Assembly (NCBI GenBank): GCA_903823025.1
Contig: CAIJRK010000032.1
Location: 1 to 45,692, forward strand
Origin: an uncultured beta proteobacterium
GTDB lineage: Bacteria > Pseudomonadota > Gammaproteobacteria > Burkholderiales > Burkholderiaceae_C
Direction of reading: 5' to 3'
DNA length: 45,692 nt
A program made the position numbers and the translations under genes. Shown here piece by piece: positions 9,702 to 17,683 of this stretch (position 1 is the first letter of the stretch; each line of letters opens with the position of its first letter). The notes below the pieces were generated by a model. It was not told the origin of the DNA, did no database searches, and saw nothing but the letters and a program-made list of their open reading frames with translations.

Positions 9702-11750
9702 TTACTTGCGCAGCACCTTCTCCACCGTGTCAGCCACATTTTCCGGGGTGAAGCCGAAGAGCTTGAACAACACGGGTGCCGGCGCGGATTCGCCGTAGGT
9801 GTCGATGCCGACGACTGCCGCGCAGCCGTATTTCCACCAACCGTCAGTCACGCCCATTTCCACCGCAATGCGGGGCACGCCGACGGGTAGCACGCTGGTT
9901 TTGTAGTCCGTGCTTTGCTGGTCAAAGGTGGTGTTGCTGGGCATGGAAACCACGCGCACGGCAATCTTGCGGGCGGCTAACAGTTCTTGCGCTTTCAGGG
10001 CCAGTTGCACTTCGGAACCAGTAGCAATGATGACGGCTTGCGTCTTTTTCTTCATGCCGACTTCGCTTGGTTCAGCCAGCACGTAAGCGCCTTTGCTGAT
10101 GTCACCCAAGCCTGATTTGGGGGCGTAGTTGATGTTTTGGCGGCTCAACAACAGGGCGGTAGGCTTGGTCTTGTTTTGCAGGGCCACGGCCCAGGCGACA
10201 GCGGTTTCAGCCGTGTCACCGGGACGCCACACGTCCAGATTTGGAATCAGGCGCAACGAGGCGGCGTGTTCAATCGACTGGTGCGTCGGGCCGTCTTCGC
10301 CCAGACCGATGGAGTCGTGGGTGAACACATGGACGACGCGCAGCTTCATCAGCGCGGCCATGCGGATGGCGTTGCGGCTGTAGTCGCTGAAGGTCAAAAA
10401 GGTGCCGCCGTAAGGGATGAAGCCGCCGTGCAGCGCCACGCCGTTCATGATGGCGGCCATGCCGAATTCGCGCACACCGTAGTTGATGTGACGCCCGCCG
10501 TTGCTGGCACCGGTCACGGCGTCAAAGCGCAGGTTGGGCGTGCTCTTGGTGTTGGTCAGGTTGGAGCCGGTCAAGTCCGCCGAGCCGCCCAACATTTCAG
10601 GCAAAGCAGCGGTGAACGACTCAAGCGCCAGTTGCGACGCTTTGCGCGAGGCCACGGTGTCGGCTTTGGTGTGGGCGGCAATGGCTGTGTCCACGGCGAC
10701 TTGGTTGAAGTTCTTGGGCAAGTCGCCCTTCATGCGGCGCACCAGTTCTTTGGCCAGATCGGGGAACGCTTTTTTGTAGGCGGCGAACTTGTCGTTCCAT
10801 GCTTTTTCGGCGGCGCTGCCGGCGGCTTTGGCGTCCCAAGCGGCATACACGGGTTTTGGAATCACAAATGGGCCATGCGGCCAGCCCAGCGCGTCGCGGG
10901 TGAGGCCAATTTCTTCAGCGCCCAGCGGTTCGCCGTGCGCTTTGGAGGTGTTGGCGCGGTTTGGGCTGCCTTTGCCGATATGCGTTTTGCAGATGATCAG
11001 CGTGGGTTTGTCGGCGGTTTTTTTGGCGTCGGCAATTGTGCTGGCAACCAACTCGGCGTTGTGACCGTCGATGGGGCCGAGCACGTTCCAGCCGTAGGCG
11101 GCAAAGCGTTGCGCGGTGTTGTCGATGAACCAGGGGGCGACTTGGCCGTCAATCGAGATGCCGTTGTCGTCGTACAGGGCAATCAGTTTGTTCAGCTTCC
11201 ACGCGCCAGCCAAAGCGGCGGCTTCGTGGCTGATGCCTTCCATCAGGCAACCGTCGCCCATGAAGGTGAAGGTGTTGTGGTTGACGACTTCATGGCCGCC
11301 TTGGTTGAACTCTTGGGCCAACAATTTTTCAGCCAGCGCCATGCCGACGGCGTTGGTCAAACCTTGGCCGAGTGGGCCGGTGGTGGTTTCAACGCCGGGC
11401 GTGACGCCGACTTCCGGGTGACCGGCGGTTTTGCTGTGCAGTTGGCGGAATTTCTTTAATTCAGCGATGGGCAATTTGTAGCCGGTGAGGTGCAACACGG
11501 CGTAAAGCAGCATCGAGCTGTGGCCGTTGCTGAGGACAAAACGGTCGCGGTCAAACCAGTTGGGATTGCTGGGGTTGTGTTTGAGGTGTTGACCCCACAA
11601 AGCTACGGCCATATCGGCCATGCCCATCGGCGCGCCGGGATGCCCCGAGTTGGCCGCCTGGACGGCATCCATGGCCAAGGCGCGAATGGCGTTGGCCATG
11701 TCTGCGTGGTTGGCGTTGCTTGTTTGTTTTGCTTGCTGTGTATCAGCCAT
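9702..11750 (-). CDS. tkt: Transketolase
   Basis: Thiamine-diphosphate enzyme that moves two-carbon ketol units between sugar phosphates in the pentose phosphate pathway. The 682-residue protein has ALAMDAVQAANSGHPGAPMG at the N-terminus, the ThDP motif GDGCLMEGISHEA...N, the pyrimidine-domain signature with GLGEDGPTHQSIEH and the C-terminal domain starting near SEVGMKKK. The start at 11750 (MADTQQ) is chosen over one 21 codons earlier because GGAAAAG precedes it and family members start here. It is the promoter-proximal gene of the tkt / DUF262 / gapA unit and diverges from murU across 170 bp. Confidence 0.97.
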   Translation of the reverse strand: MADTQQAKQTSNANHADMANAIRALAMDAVQAANSGHPGAPMGMADMAVALWGQHLKHNPSNPNWFDRDRFVLSNGHSSMLLYAVLHLTGYKLPIAELKKFRQLHSKTAGHPEVGVTPGVETTTGPLGQGLTNAVGMALAEKLLAQEFNQGGHEVVNHNTFTFMGDGCLMEGISHEAAALAGAWKLNKLIALYDDNGISIDGQVAPWFIDNTAQRFAAYGWNVLGPIDGHNAELVASTIADAKKTADKPTLIICKTHIGKGSPNRANTSKAHGEPLGAEEIGLTRDALGWPHGPFVIPKPVYAAWDAKAAGSAAEKAWNDKFAAYKKAFPDLAKELVRRMKGDLPKNFNQVAVDTAIAAHTKADTVASRKASQLALESFTAALPEMLGGSADLTGSNLTNTKSTPNLRFDAVTGASNGGRHINYGVREFGMAAIMNGVALHGGFIPYGGTFLTFSDYSRNAIRMAALMKLRVVHVFTHDSIGLGEDGPTHQSIEHAASLRLIPNLDVWRPGDTAETAVAWAVALQNKTKPTALLLSRQNINYAPKSGLGDISKGAYVLAEPSEVGMKKKTQAVIIATGSEVQLALKAQELLAARKIAVRVVSMPSNTTFDQQSTDYKTSVLPVGVPRIAVEMGVTDGWWKYGCAAVVGIDTYGESAPAPVLFKLFGFTPENVADTVEKVLRK

Positions 11751-11920
11751 CTTTTCCAACTCCGGAATAGTTCTAAGGGTGTGAGGGGGCGAACGCAAGA
11801 TTTTACCGGTCACCGCCCAACGCTGAATTTATTTGACGTGCCAACGGATGCGCCGCCTGCCTTGCGTATAGTCGCAAGCAGGCCAAAACGGCTCTTGAAC
11901 GCCACTGGAAAAATTACCGC

Positions 11921-12811
11921 ATGACGCCCACATCAATCTTGAACTCAACACCGAGCACCCGCGCCATTACGCCGCCGATCAAAGCCATGATTCTGGCTGC
12001 CGGGCGCGGAGAACGGATGCGTCCGTTGACGGACAACACACCCAAACCCTTACTAAAGGTGCGCGGCAAACCGCTGATGCAGTGGTCGATGGAAGCGCTG
12101 GTGCGGGGCGGCTTTGCCGAGTTGGTGGTGAACACAGCGTGGTTGGGGGCGCAGATTGAGGCGCAGTTTTCAGACGTTTTTGAGTTGCCACCCGCGTTCA
12201 ACCCAAGCGAATTACCGCGTGATGCCTTGATAAAAACGTCCTCTTTGACGATTCGTTATTCGCATGAAGGGCAGGACTTTGGCAGCGCGCTTGAAACGGC
12301 GGGCGGCATTGCGCGGGCCTTGCCGTTGTTGTGTTCTGCGGACAACACGAGTCAAAGTGAAGATGTGTTTTGGGTGCTGGCCGGTGACGTTTTCGCCCCC
12401 GATTTTGTGTTCAGCCAGGCGGCGGTGGATCGCTTTATCGCCAGTGACAAACTGGCCCATCTCTGGCTGGTGCCCAACCCGGCGCACAACCTCAAGGGCG
12501 ACTTTGGCTTGTCCAAGGCAACAGGTTTGGCGCTGAACCTCGCCCCGGATGACCCGCAACCGCGCTACACCTATTCCACCCTTGGCCTGTACCGCCGCGC
12601 CTTGTTCGAGCCGCCGTACAGCGACATTCCCGCAGGCAACCCGCAAGGCATTAAAGCCCCACTCGCGCCCCTGTTGCGCCGTGCGATGGACAATGGCCGC
12701 GTCAGCGCCGAACTGTATTTGGGGTCGTGGACTGACGTCGGCACCCCGGAACGGCTCCAACAACTCAACGCCTCAATAGCCGCCCTGCCGAACCTGATTC
12801 GGCATCCCTGA
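11921..12811 (+). CDS. murU: N-acetylmuramate alpha-1-phosphate uridylyltransferase (MurU)
   Basis: Sugar-1-phosphate nucleotidyltransferase; makes UDP-MurNAc from MurNAc-1-phosphate and UTP in peptidoglycan recycling, bypassing fosfomycin-sensitive MurA. The NTP loop MILAAGRGERMRPLT, the following TPKPLLKVRGKPLM and the metal Asp in WVLAGDVF are those of the family, and the C-terminal SWTDVGTPERL is typical. Usual length is about 220-240 residues; here there is a 22-residue N-terminal extension if ATG 11921 is used, and ATG 11987 is an alternative close to the family start. An internal stretch (about 105-145) is also longer than usual. Its kinase partner AmgK is at 32085, not adjacent. pepP follows. 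Confidence 0.88.
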   Translation: MTPTSILNSTPSTRAITPPIKAMILAAGRGERMRPLTDNTPKPLLKVRGKPLMQWSMEALVRGGFAELVVNTAWLGAQIEAQFSDVFELPPAFNPSELPRDALIKTSSLTIRYSHEGQDFGSALETAGGIARALPLLCSADNTSQSEDVFWVLAGDVFAPDFVFSQAAVDRFIASDKLAHLWLVPNPAHNLKGDFGLSKATGLALNLAPDDPQPRYTYSTLGLYRRALFEPPYSDIPAGNPQGIKAPLAPLLRRAMDNGRVSAELYLGSWTDVGTPERLQQLNASIAALPNLIRHP

Positions 12812-12849
12812 CCGCTGTGGGAAATCGCTCAATAACTTGGATTAACGTC

Positions 12850-14247
12850 ATGAATCTTGCAACGCCTGCGTCCTTGTACGCCCAACGCCGCGCCCAACTG
12901 GCCGCCCTCATCGGGGCCAAAGGACTGGCCATCATCCCGACCGCGCCCGAACAACCGCGCAACCGCGACAACGATTTTTTGTACCGCCACGACAGTTACT
13001 TTTATTACCTCACCGGCTTCACTGAACCGAAGGCCTGGTTGGTGATCACTGGCGACGGCCAAACGACTTTGTTCTGCGCGCCCAAAGATATGGAGCGCGA
13101 AATCTGGGATGGCTACCGCTTGGGACCCGTCGCCGCGCCCGCGCAATTAGGCGTTGATGCCGCTTTTTCAGTCGCTGATCTGGACGCCCAAATGCCCGCT
13201 TTGCTGGATGGCCGTGATGCCGTGTGGTATCCGTTTGCCACCCACAAAGGATTGGAAACCCGGGTCGATGGCTGGTTGAGCGGCGTGCGTGGCCGCGTTC
13301 GTTTGGGCGCGCTGTGCCCCGAACAACAGCGCGACCTGTGCGGCCCGCTGGACGAAATGCGCCTGTTCAAAGACGCGCATGAACAAGCCATCATGCGCCG
13401 CGCCGCGCAGATCAGCGCCGGTGCCCACATCCGCGCCATGCAGTTGTCCGCCCGGATGTTGCGCGACGGTCAGGACGTGCGTGAATACCATTTGGACGCC
13501 GAGTTGCTGCACGAATTTCGCCGCCACGGGTCGCAATACCCGGCCTACGGCTCCATCGTGGCAGCGGGTGCGAATGCCTGTGTGCTGCACTACCGCGCCG
13601 ATGCGGGTGCTGTGCGCGACGGGCAACTGGTGCTGATCGACGCCGGCTGTGAGCTGGACGGTTATGCCTCCGACATCACGCGCACCTTTCCGGCCAACGG
13701 CCAATTTACCGGGCCACAGCGCACGCTGTATGACTTGGTGCTGGCCTCGCAAGAAGCCGCCATTGCCGCCACCCGCGCCGGTGCCCGCTTTAACGACCCG
13801 CATGAGGCCACCGTCAAAGTGCTGGCGCAGGGTCTGCTGGACTTAGGTTTGCTGGATAAAAACAAAGTAGGAACGCTGGAGGACGTGATTGAAAAACGCG
13901 CCTACTCAGCGTTCTACATGCACCGCACCGGCCACTGGTTAGGCATGGATGTGCATGATTGCGGCAGCTACATAGAACCGTCCGAAATAGATCGGGTGAG
14001 CGAGCGCAAAGACCCGGTCAGCGGCGCCACTGTCAAAGACCGGCCCAGCCGAATTCTCAAACCCGGTATGGTGCTGACCATCGAACCCGGCCTCTATGTG
14101 CGTCCCGCTGCGGGCGTGCCCGAGCAGTTTCACAACATCGGCATTCGCATTGAAGACGACGCCATTGTGACGCAGGCGGGCTGCGAGTTGATCAGCCGTG
14201 GCGTGCCGGTCAAGGCGGACGAGATTGAGGCCTTAATGCGGGGGTGA
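12850..14247 (+). CDS. pepP: Xaa-Pro aminopeptidase (aminopeptidase P)
   Basis: Cytoplasmic metallopeptidase that removes an N-terminal residue before proline. 465 residues with an N-terminal creatinase-like domain (to about 170) and a pita-bread catalytic domain. The five metal ligands are visible: two Asp in IDAGCELDGYASDITRTF, His in RTGHWLGMDVHD, Glu in TIEPGLYV and Glu in GIRIEDD. The start at 12850 (MNLATPASLYAQRRAQL) fits the family; an earlier in-frame start at 12817 has no support. It follows murU by 38 bp, a neighbourhood familiar in Burkholderiales (murU-pepP), and the two are likely co-transcribed. Confidence 0.96.
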   Translation: MNLATPASLYAQRRAQLAALIGAKGLAIIPTAPEQPRNRDNDFLYRHDSYFYYLTGFTEPKAWLVITGDGQTTLFCAPKDMEREIWDGYRLGPVAAPAQLGVDAAFSVADLDAQMPALLDGRDAVWYPFATHKGLETRVDGWLSGVRGRVRLGALCPEQQRDLCGPLDEMRLFKDAHEQAIMRRAAQISAGAHIRAMQLSARMLRDGQDVREYHLDAELLHEFRRHGSQYPAYGSIVAAGANACVLHYRADAGAVRDGQLVLIDAGCELDGYASDITRTFPANGQFTGPQRTLYDLVLASQEAAIAATRAGARFNDPHEATVKVLAQGLLDLGLLDKNKVGTLEDVIEKRAYSAFYMHRTGHWLGMDVHDCGSYIEPSEIDRVSERKDPVSGATVKDRPSRILKPGMVLTIEPGLYVRPAAGVPEQFHNIGIRIEDDAIVTQAGCELISRGVPVKADEIEALMRG

Positions 14248-14337
14248 GTCGGCCAACAGTTCACCGTGTGTCACGGCACCGTCATTCACACCGAATAGGC
14301 TCAGTCGGATGACACACACAAGGGATAGGACTTCAAT

Positions 14338-14601
14338 ATGGCAACAGAATATGACGGACACAAACTCGCGGATGAACTGGAACATCCCAATGCTGCAGAT
14401 CAGGTCGATTTGTTGAAAGTCGCCGCGACCTTGCGCGATCTCGCGAATAAGCTCTACAGCGCGTTAAAGGTGGCCAACGATCTCTCGGAATCAATGGACA
14501 CCGTCCATGTAGACCGCGTGACATTGGCGGCTATGGTGTCAAAGCTGACGGTTGAGCGCGACACGTACCGGGCGCAAATGGTGGAGACTTGCCCTTTGTA
14601 G
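14338..14601 (+). CDS. Hypothetical protein, 87 aa, phage-like
   Basis: Not recognised with certainty. The protein is helical and acidic: ADELEHPNAADQVDLLKVAA then LRDLANKLYSALKVANDLSE, and a final helix with LTVERDTYRAQM. Short proteins of this style occur among accessory genes of tailed phages (helical, of unknown role), but no other phage gene is near. AGGGATAGGA about 12 nt before the ATG is a possible ribosome site. It is separated from pepP by 90 bp that contain gtgtgtca and tgacacac in inverted order (near 14266 and 14310). Probably real; function unknown. Confidence 0.5.
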   Translation: MATEYDGHKLADELEHPNAADQVDLLKVAATLRDLANKLYSALKVANDLSESMDTVHVDRVTLAAMVSKLTVERDTYRAQMVETCPL

Positions 14602-14716
14602 GAATTGGGTCCCGTTATAGTGACGCAAACAACACCCATGCGTCGCGTGGAATTTATGTCAAATTTAAACTATCAATGGATGCTGCAAGTTTTGCGGGAT
14701 CCCGCCTGTTGATTCT

Positions 14717-15076
14717 ATGGGTGAGTTATTAATTGGCGTTCTTCCGCTGTTGGCCCTTGGCATTTTTATTGTTTGGGAATCTTGTGCAAAGGTCAAACCG
14801 GTCTCTGCTAAAAAATTGCAAAAAAGGTTCTTGCCCGGAGACGCTGCCGCTGACACGGCCCTTGTTGTAATGGTTGTAGTTTCTATCGTGATGGGCTTCA
14901 CGGAACTGGTCAATCCATCGCTTCCCCCGTTTACGGGTGCGACGGCTTTTTTGTCTTCAATACTGTATGCAACCGTCGGTCCGATAGGTGCTCCAATCTT
15001 GTTTTTTGGAATAGGAGCCGCTGGTATTTATCTCGTTGTAGCCCGCCGTCGGCACAGGGCGATGAGCCATTCCTAG
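14717..15076 (+). CDS. Small membrane protein, 119 aa
   Basis: Not recognised. Three hydrophobic segments are clear: about residues 2-22 (LLIGVLPLLALGIFIVW), 47-64 (ALVVMVVVSIVMGF) and 85-110 (GPIGAPILFFGIGAAGIYLV), with a basic loop KKLQKRFLPG between the first two and a basic tail RRRHRAMSHS. It is therefore an inner-membrane protein. No ribosome site is seen before the ATG at 14717 (context gttgattct), so the exact start is uncertain. The coding sequence is less GC-rich than pepP. It has no evident partner; the next gene, also for a small membrane protein, is on the other strand. Confidence 0.5.
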   Translation: MGELLIGVLPLLALGIFIVWESCAKVKPVSAKKLQKRFLPGDAAADTALVVMVVVSIVMGFTELVNPSLPPFTGATAFLSSILYATVGPIGAPILFFGIGAAGIYLVVARRRHRAMSHS

Positions 15077-15119
15077 AATGGCTAATTTTTCGCCACTCAG
15101 TAGATGGCGACAAGCTTTG

Positions 15120-15266
15120 TCAAAGACCTCGACCGCGAATGACCCGAATCAAAATAACGATGACGGCGATCACCAGCAGGATGTGGATAAATCCGCCCAG
15201 GGTGTAGGCGGATACAAATCCTAAAAGCCAAAGAACAACCAAGACAACGGCAACGGTCTCAAGCAT
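15120..15266 (-). CDS. lmo0937 family small membrane protein, 48 aa
   Basis: A tiny inner-membrane protein that fits the lmo0937 family. The translation begins MLETVAVVLVVLWLLGFVS, then GGFIHILLVIAVIVILIR and a basic tail RGRGL, giving two membrane helices with a short glycine turn, the whole family length. The ribosome site AAGGAG lies 7 nt before the ATG, which is excellent for such a short gene. It is monocistronic, converging on the 14717-15076 gene. Family members are often stress-related, but their role is unknown. The fit of start, ribosome site, topology and length makes it convincing despite its size. Confidence 0.85.
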   Translation of the reverse strand: MLETVAVVLVVLWLLGFVSAYTLGGFIHILLVIAVIVILIRVIRGRGL

Positions 15267-15598
15267 AAATTTCTCCTTAAATTGACAAGTTAAAAACGAT
15301 TACATGCTTATTTTCTGTAACGACTCCATTTAACGCAACGCAATTCCAGGCTGCCGTATGGCGATCCGAGGGCGGTTTTCTGGTGCTTCGATGGTTCGTT
15401 TTGAAGTGTTCCTGCCGCAGGGTGAAGGCTTTTTGCAGCGAAAGTGTCAGCGTGTGCATTGGCAATTAGTTGCGAAAATTGTAATAATTTAACAAAACAC
15501 AGGGTTATTCAACAAGACCTGTTGTTGCGGATGTGCATGAGACCACCGGTACACTTCAAGGCTGGTACCCCCCTCTCAAATAAAACGCAAGCACATTT
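15267..15598. other. Divergent intergenic region
   Basis: No gene supported. It separates the minus-strand lmo0937-type gene from the plus-strand receiver operon and holds a good sigma70-like promoter for the latter at 15459-15487. The left third (15285-15330) is AT-rich and probably has the promoter of the small membrane gene, but I cannot fix it. Confidence 0.5.
15459..15487 (+). promoter_or_regulatory. Sigma70-like promoter of the REC-CheC-GGDEF operon
   Basis: TTGGCA (15459-15464), 17-bp spacer, TAATAA (15482-15487). The -10 is 111 bp before the receiver gene start, leaving a leader of about 105 nt. The match in boxes and spacing is good; no start site is proven. Confidence 0.5.
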
Positions 15599-15976
15599 AT
15601 GGACAATCCTACCCCGTCAATATTGATTGTTGATGACAGCCGCGTCTCGCGCATGTTGATCAAGTCTTTGTTGCTGGCCCAATGCCCGCAGTGCACGATC
15701 ACGGAAGTTGGCAGTGGTGATGAGGCTTTGATCCTCGTCAAAGAACGGTTATTTGACTGTTGCACCATGGACATCAACATGCCGGGCATTCCCGGCACCG
15801 AGGCGGCTGAACAGCTGCTCAAGATTCAGCCCACGCTGCGCATTGCCCTGTTTTCAGCCAACATTCAGACGGCGCAACAAGTGCGTGCGGCGCAACTGGG
15901 CGTGCCTTTTGTTGCCAAACCCGTCACCGCCAAATCAATCGCGCTGGTGCTGGCTCATTTTCAGGCGCTGCACTGA
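15599..15976 (+). CDS. Stand-alone response regulator receiver (CheY-like)
   Basis: A 125-residue single receiver domain with no output domain. All phosphorylation residues are present: Asp12 and Asp13 (acid pair), Asp58 as phospho-acceptor in TMDINMPG, Ser86 and Lys107 (AKPVTAKS). It is cytoplasmic and would pass or bind phosphoryl groups like CheY. Its stop overlaps the start of the CheC-type gene (TGATG), so the two are translationally coupled, and a PAS-GGDEF gene follows. The probable kinase is the hybrid kinase with a terminal Hpt domain at 17647-21831, but that link is inferred from position. The ATG is weakly supported by its leader; no other methionine fits. Confidence 0.93.
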   Translation: MDNPTPSILIVDDSRVSRMLIKSLLLAQCPQCTITEVGSGDEALILVKERLFDCCTMDINMPGIPGTEAAEQLLKIQPTLRIALFSANIQTAQQVRAAQLGVPFVAKPVTAKSIALVLAHFQALH

Positions 15977-16584
15977 TGGCGCTCACTGAGACCCAGCTCG
16001 ACGTACTCACTGAAATTTTCAATGTGGGCGCCGGGCGTGCGGCGGCGAGTTTGAGTGAAATTGTGGGTGATGAAGTCCTGTTGTCCGTGCCACGGGTTGA
16101 GTTTTACCGGGCCTGCGACATCAACGCCAGCGTGTTGTCGCTCGCCTCGGTGCGACTCGGCTCGGTACAACAAAAGTTCAAAGGCCCATTCAATATGGCT
16201 GCCTCCCTGCTGTTCACTGAAGAGCGGGCGCTTGAAATTGTGCAGGAGATGCTCGGCTCTCAAGTGCAGATGGAAGACCTGATTGAGTACGAGCAGGAGG
16301 CCATGTGCGAGGTCGGCAACATCATCCTGAATGCCTGTTTGTCGGCCATGGCGGATATGTTGAACATCACCTTTGAGAGCACGCTACCTGAATATTCGAG
16401 CGACACGCCTGACATCGTGATTGGGCGCATCACCTCCGATATTGACAACCCCTTGATGCTGATTTTGCACATGAACATGATCATCGAGAAACGGCGTAGT
16501 CAAGGCACCCTGATTTTTTGGTTGAGTTCTTCCTCGCTGGAGGACTTGACGCTTCACCTTGACCAGTTTCTCGCCCGAATTTAG
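15976..16584 (+). CDS. CheC-type phosphatase
   Basis: 202-residue protein of the CheC/CheX/FliY class, which removes phosphate from CheY~P. Both active-site pairs of the E-x-x-N pattern are visible: Glu13/Asn16 in LTEIFNVGAGRAAASLS and Glu112/Asn115 in MCEVGNIILNACLS, with the expected pseudo-twofold layout, so two working sites are likely. Length is normal for CheC. The gene starts inside the stop of the receiver gene (one-base overlap), so the natural target is that receiver. CheC is typical of Bacillus, Thermotoga and archaea; in proteobacteria such proteins appear in small sensory operons like this one. No FliY-type extension is seen. Confidence 0.9.
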   Translation: MALTETQLDVLTEIFNVGAGRAAASLSEIVGDEVLLSVPRVEFYRACDINASVLSLASVRLGSVQQKFKGPFNMAASLLFTEERALEIVQEMLGSQVQMEDLIEYEQEAMCEVGNIILNACLSAMADMLNITFESTLPEYSSDTPDIVIGRITSDIDNPLMLILHMNMIIEKRRSQGTLIFWLSSSSLEDLTLHLDQFLARI

Positions 16585-16609
16585 TGCTTAAAAACTGTGG
16601 ACTATCCTC

Positions 16610-17683
16610 ATGGACATTGAAAAAATTCCAGCCGGTTTAGAAGGTGCCATGTGGCCGACAATTTTCAATGCCGTGGGCTTTGGCCTCGTGCTGGTCGATG
16701 CCGAGGCGCATGTTTTGCTTTGGAACAACTGGCTGACCCAGCACAGCGGCATCAGTACCGAAGTCGCCCTGGGACAGTCGCTTAACAACGTATTTGGGGC
16801 CGACCTGGCCCCCTCGTTTATTGCCGCCCTGAAAAACTCTTTGCGCTACAAACTGCCGATTGTCTTGTCCAATGTGCTGCACCGCAACCCGTTGCCGTTG
16901 TATGCACAGGCCGCGCAAGGCGCGCTTGATGAGCGGATGCCGCACGCCATCACCCTGACGCCTTTGACGGTGGAGGCTTGGGGCGCTTGTTGTTTGATTC
17001 AGATCACTGATGCCAGCCGTGCGCTTTCGCGTGAAAAAGTGCTGCAAAAGAACTCGGAACGGCTTAACCGCGAGGTCATCACCGATAGCCTGACGCGCGC
17101 CTTCAGTCGCGGCTTTTTTGACCAGTTTTACCAACAGGAATTTGCCCGGGCGTGCCGACAGGGCAGCAAGTTGTCGCTCATCATGATTGATGTGGATTTT
17201 TTCAAAAACTACAACGATGCCTACGGGCACCAAGCGGGTGACAAAGCGCTTATCGCCGTGGTGCAGGCGCTGAAAGCGGGGTTGTCGCGCGCGACGGACA
17301 AACTGGCCCGTTACGGGGGCGAAGAGTTCATCGTGATTCTGCCCGACTGCACGCAGTCCAAGGCGCTGGTGATTGCCGAGCACTTGCGGGCTGCCGTGCT
17401 GGCGCTCAAACTGCCGCACAGCAGCTCCGGCATGGCCGCTTACGTCACCATCAGTTTGGGTGTGTCCACGCTGGAGCCTGGCCCGGCTTGCAGCGCCGAG
17501 GCTTTGCTCAATGCCACGGATTTAGCGATGTACACAGCCAAGCAGCAAGGGCGAAACAGTGTGCAATATCGCTCGCCGCAGACGCTCGATCAAGGCCTTG
17601 AATTGGCTGATTCATCCCTTGACTTGTGTGCGCCAAGTCTCACCCTTCAAGGCGGTGAGGCGGCCAAAAAAGTCGCCAGCTGA
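16610..17683 (+). CDS. PAS-GGDEF diguanylate cyclase
   Basis: 357 residues. A PAS-like sensor (about 10-130) begins with AVGFGLVLVDAEAHVLLWNN; a helix linker (REKVLQKNSERLNREV) leads into the GGDEF domain (about 158-325). The active site is RYGGEEF near residue 235 and the I-site RATD lies five residues before it, so it should make cyclic di-GMP and be product-inhibited. No membrane segment, hence cytoplasmic. It follows the CheC-type gene by 25 bp as third gene of the operon. Its last 37 bp overlap the end of the hybrid kinase gene on the other strand, so the two transcripts are antisense at the tails and there is no room for a terminator between them. Confidence 0.94.
   Translation: MDIEKIPAGLEGAMWPTIFNAVGFGLVLVDAEAHVLLWNNWLTQHSGISTEVALGQSLNNVFGADLAPSFIAALKNSLRYKLPIVLSNVLHRNPLPLYAQAAQGALDERMPHAITLTPLTVEAWGACCLIQITDASRALSREKVLQKNSERLNREVITDSLTRAFSRGFFDQFYQQEFARACRQGSKLSLIMIDVDFFKNYNDAYGHQAGDKALIAVVQALKAGLSRATDKLARYGGEEFIVILPDCTQSKALVIAEHLRAAVLALKLPHSSSGMAAYVTISLGVSTLEPGPACSAEALLNATDLAMYTAKQQGRNSVQYRSPQTLDQGLELADSSLDLCAPSLTLQGGEAAKKVAS

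Noticed and set aside
10137..11459. 440-codon open frame antisense to tkt
   Set aside because: It is rich in G, A, V, H and Q without any family likeness, as expected for the mirror frame of a GC-rich gene; tkt on the other strand is certain.
14338..15076. Prophage remnant
   Set aside because: The 87-aa protein is only vaguely phage-like and there are no structural, replication or integrase genes nearby.
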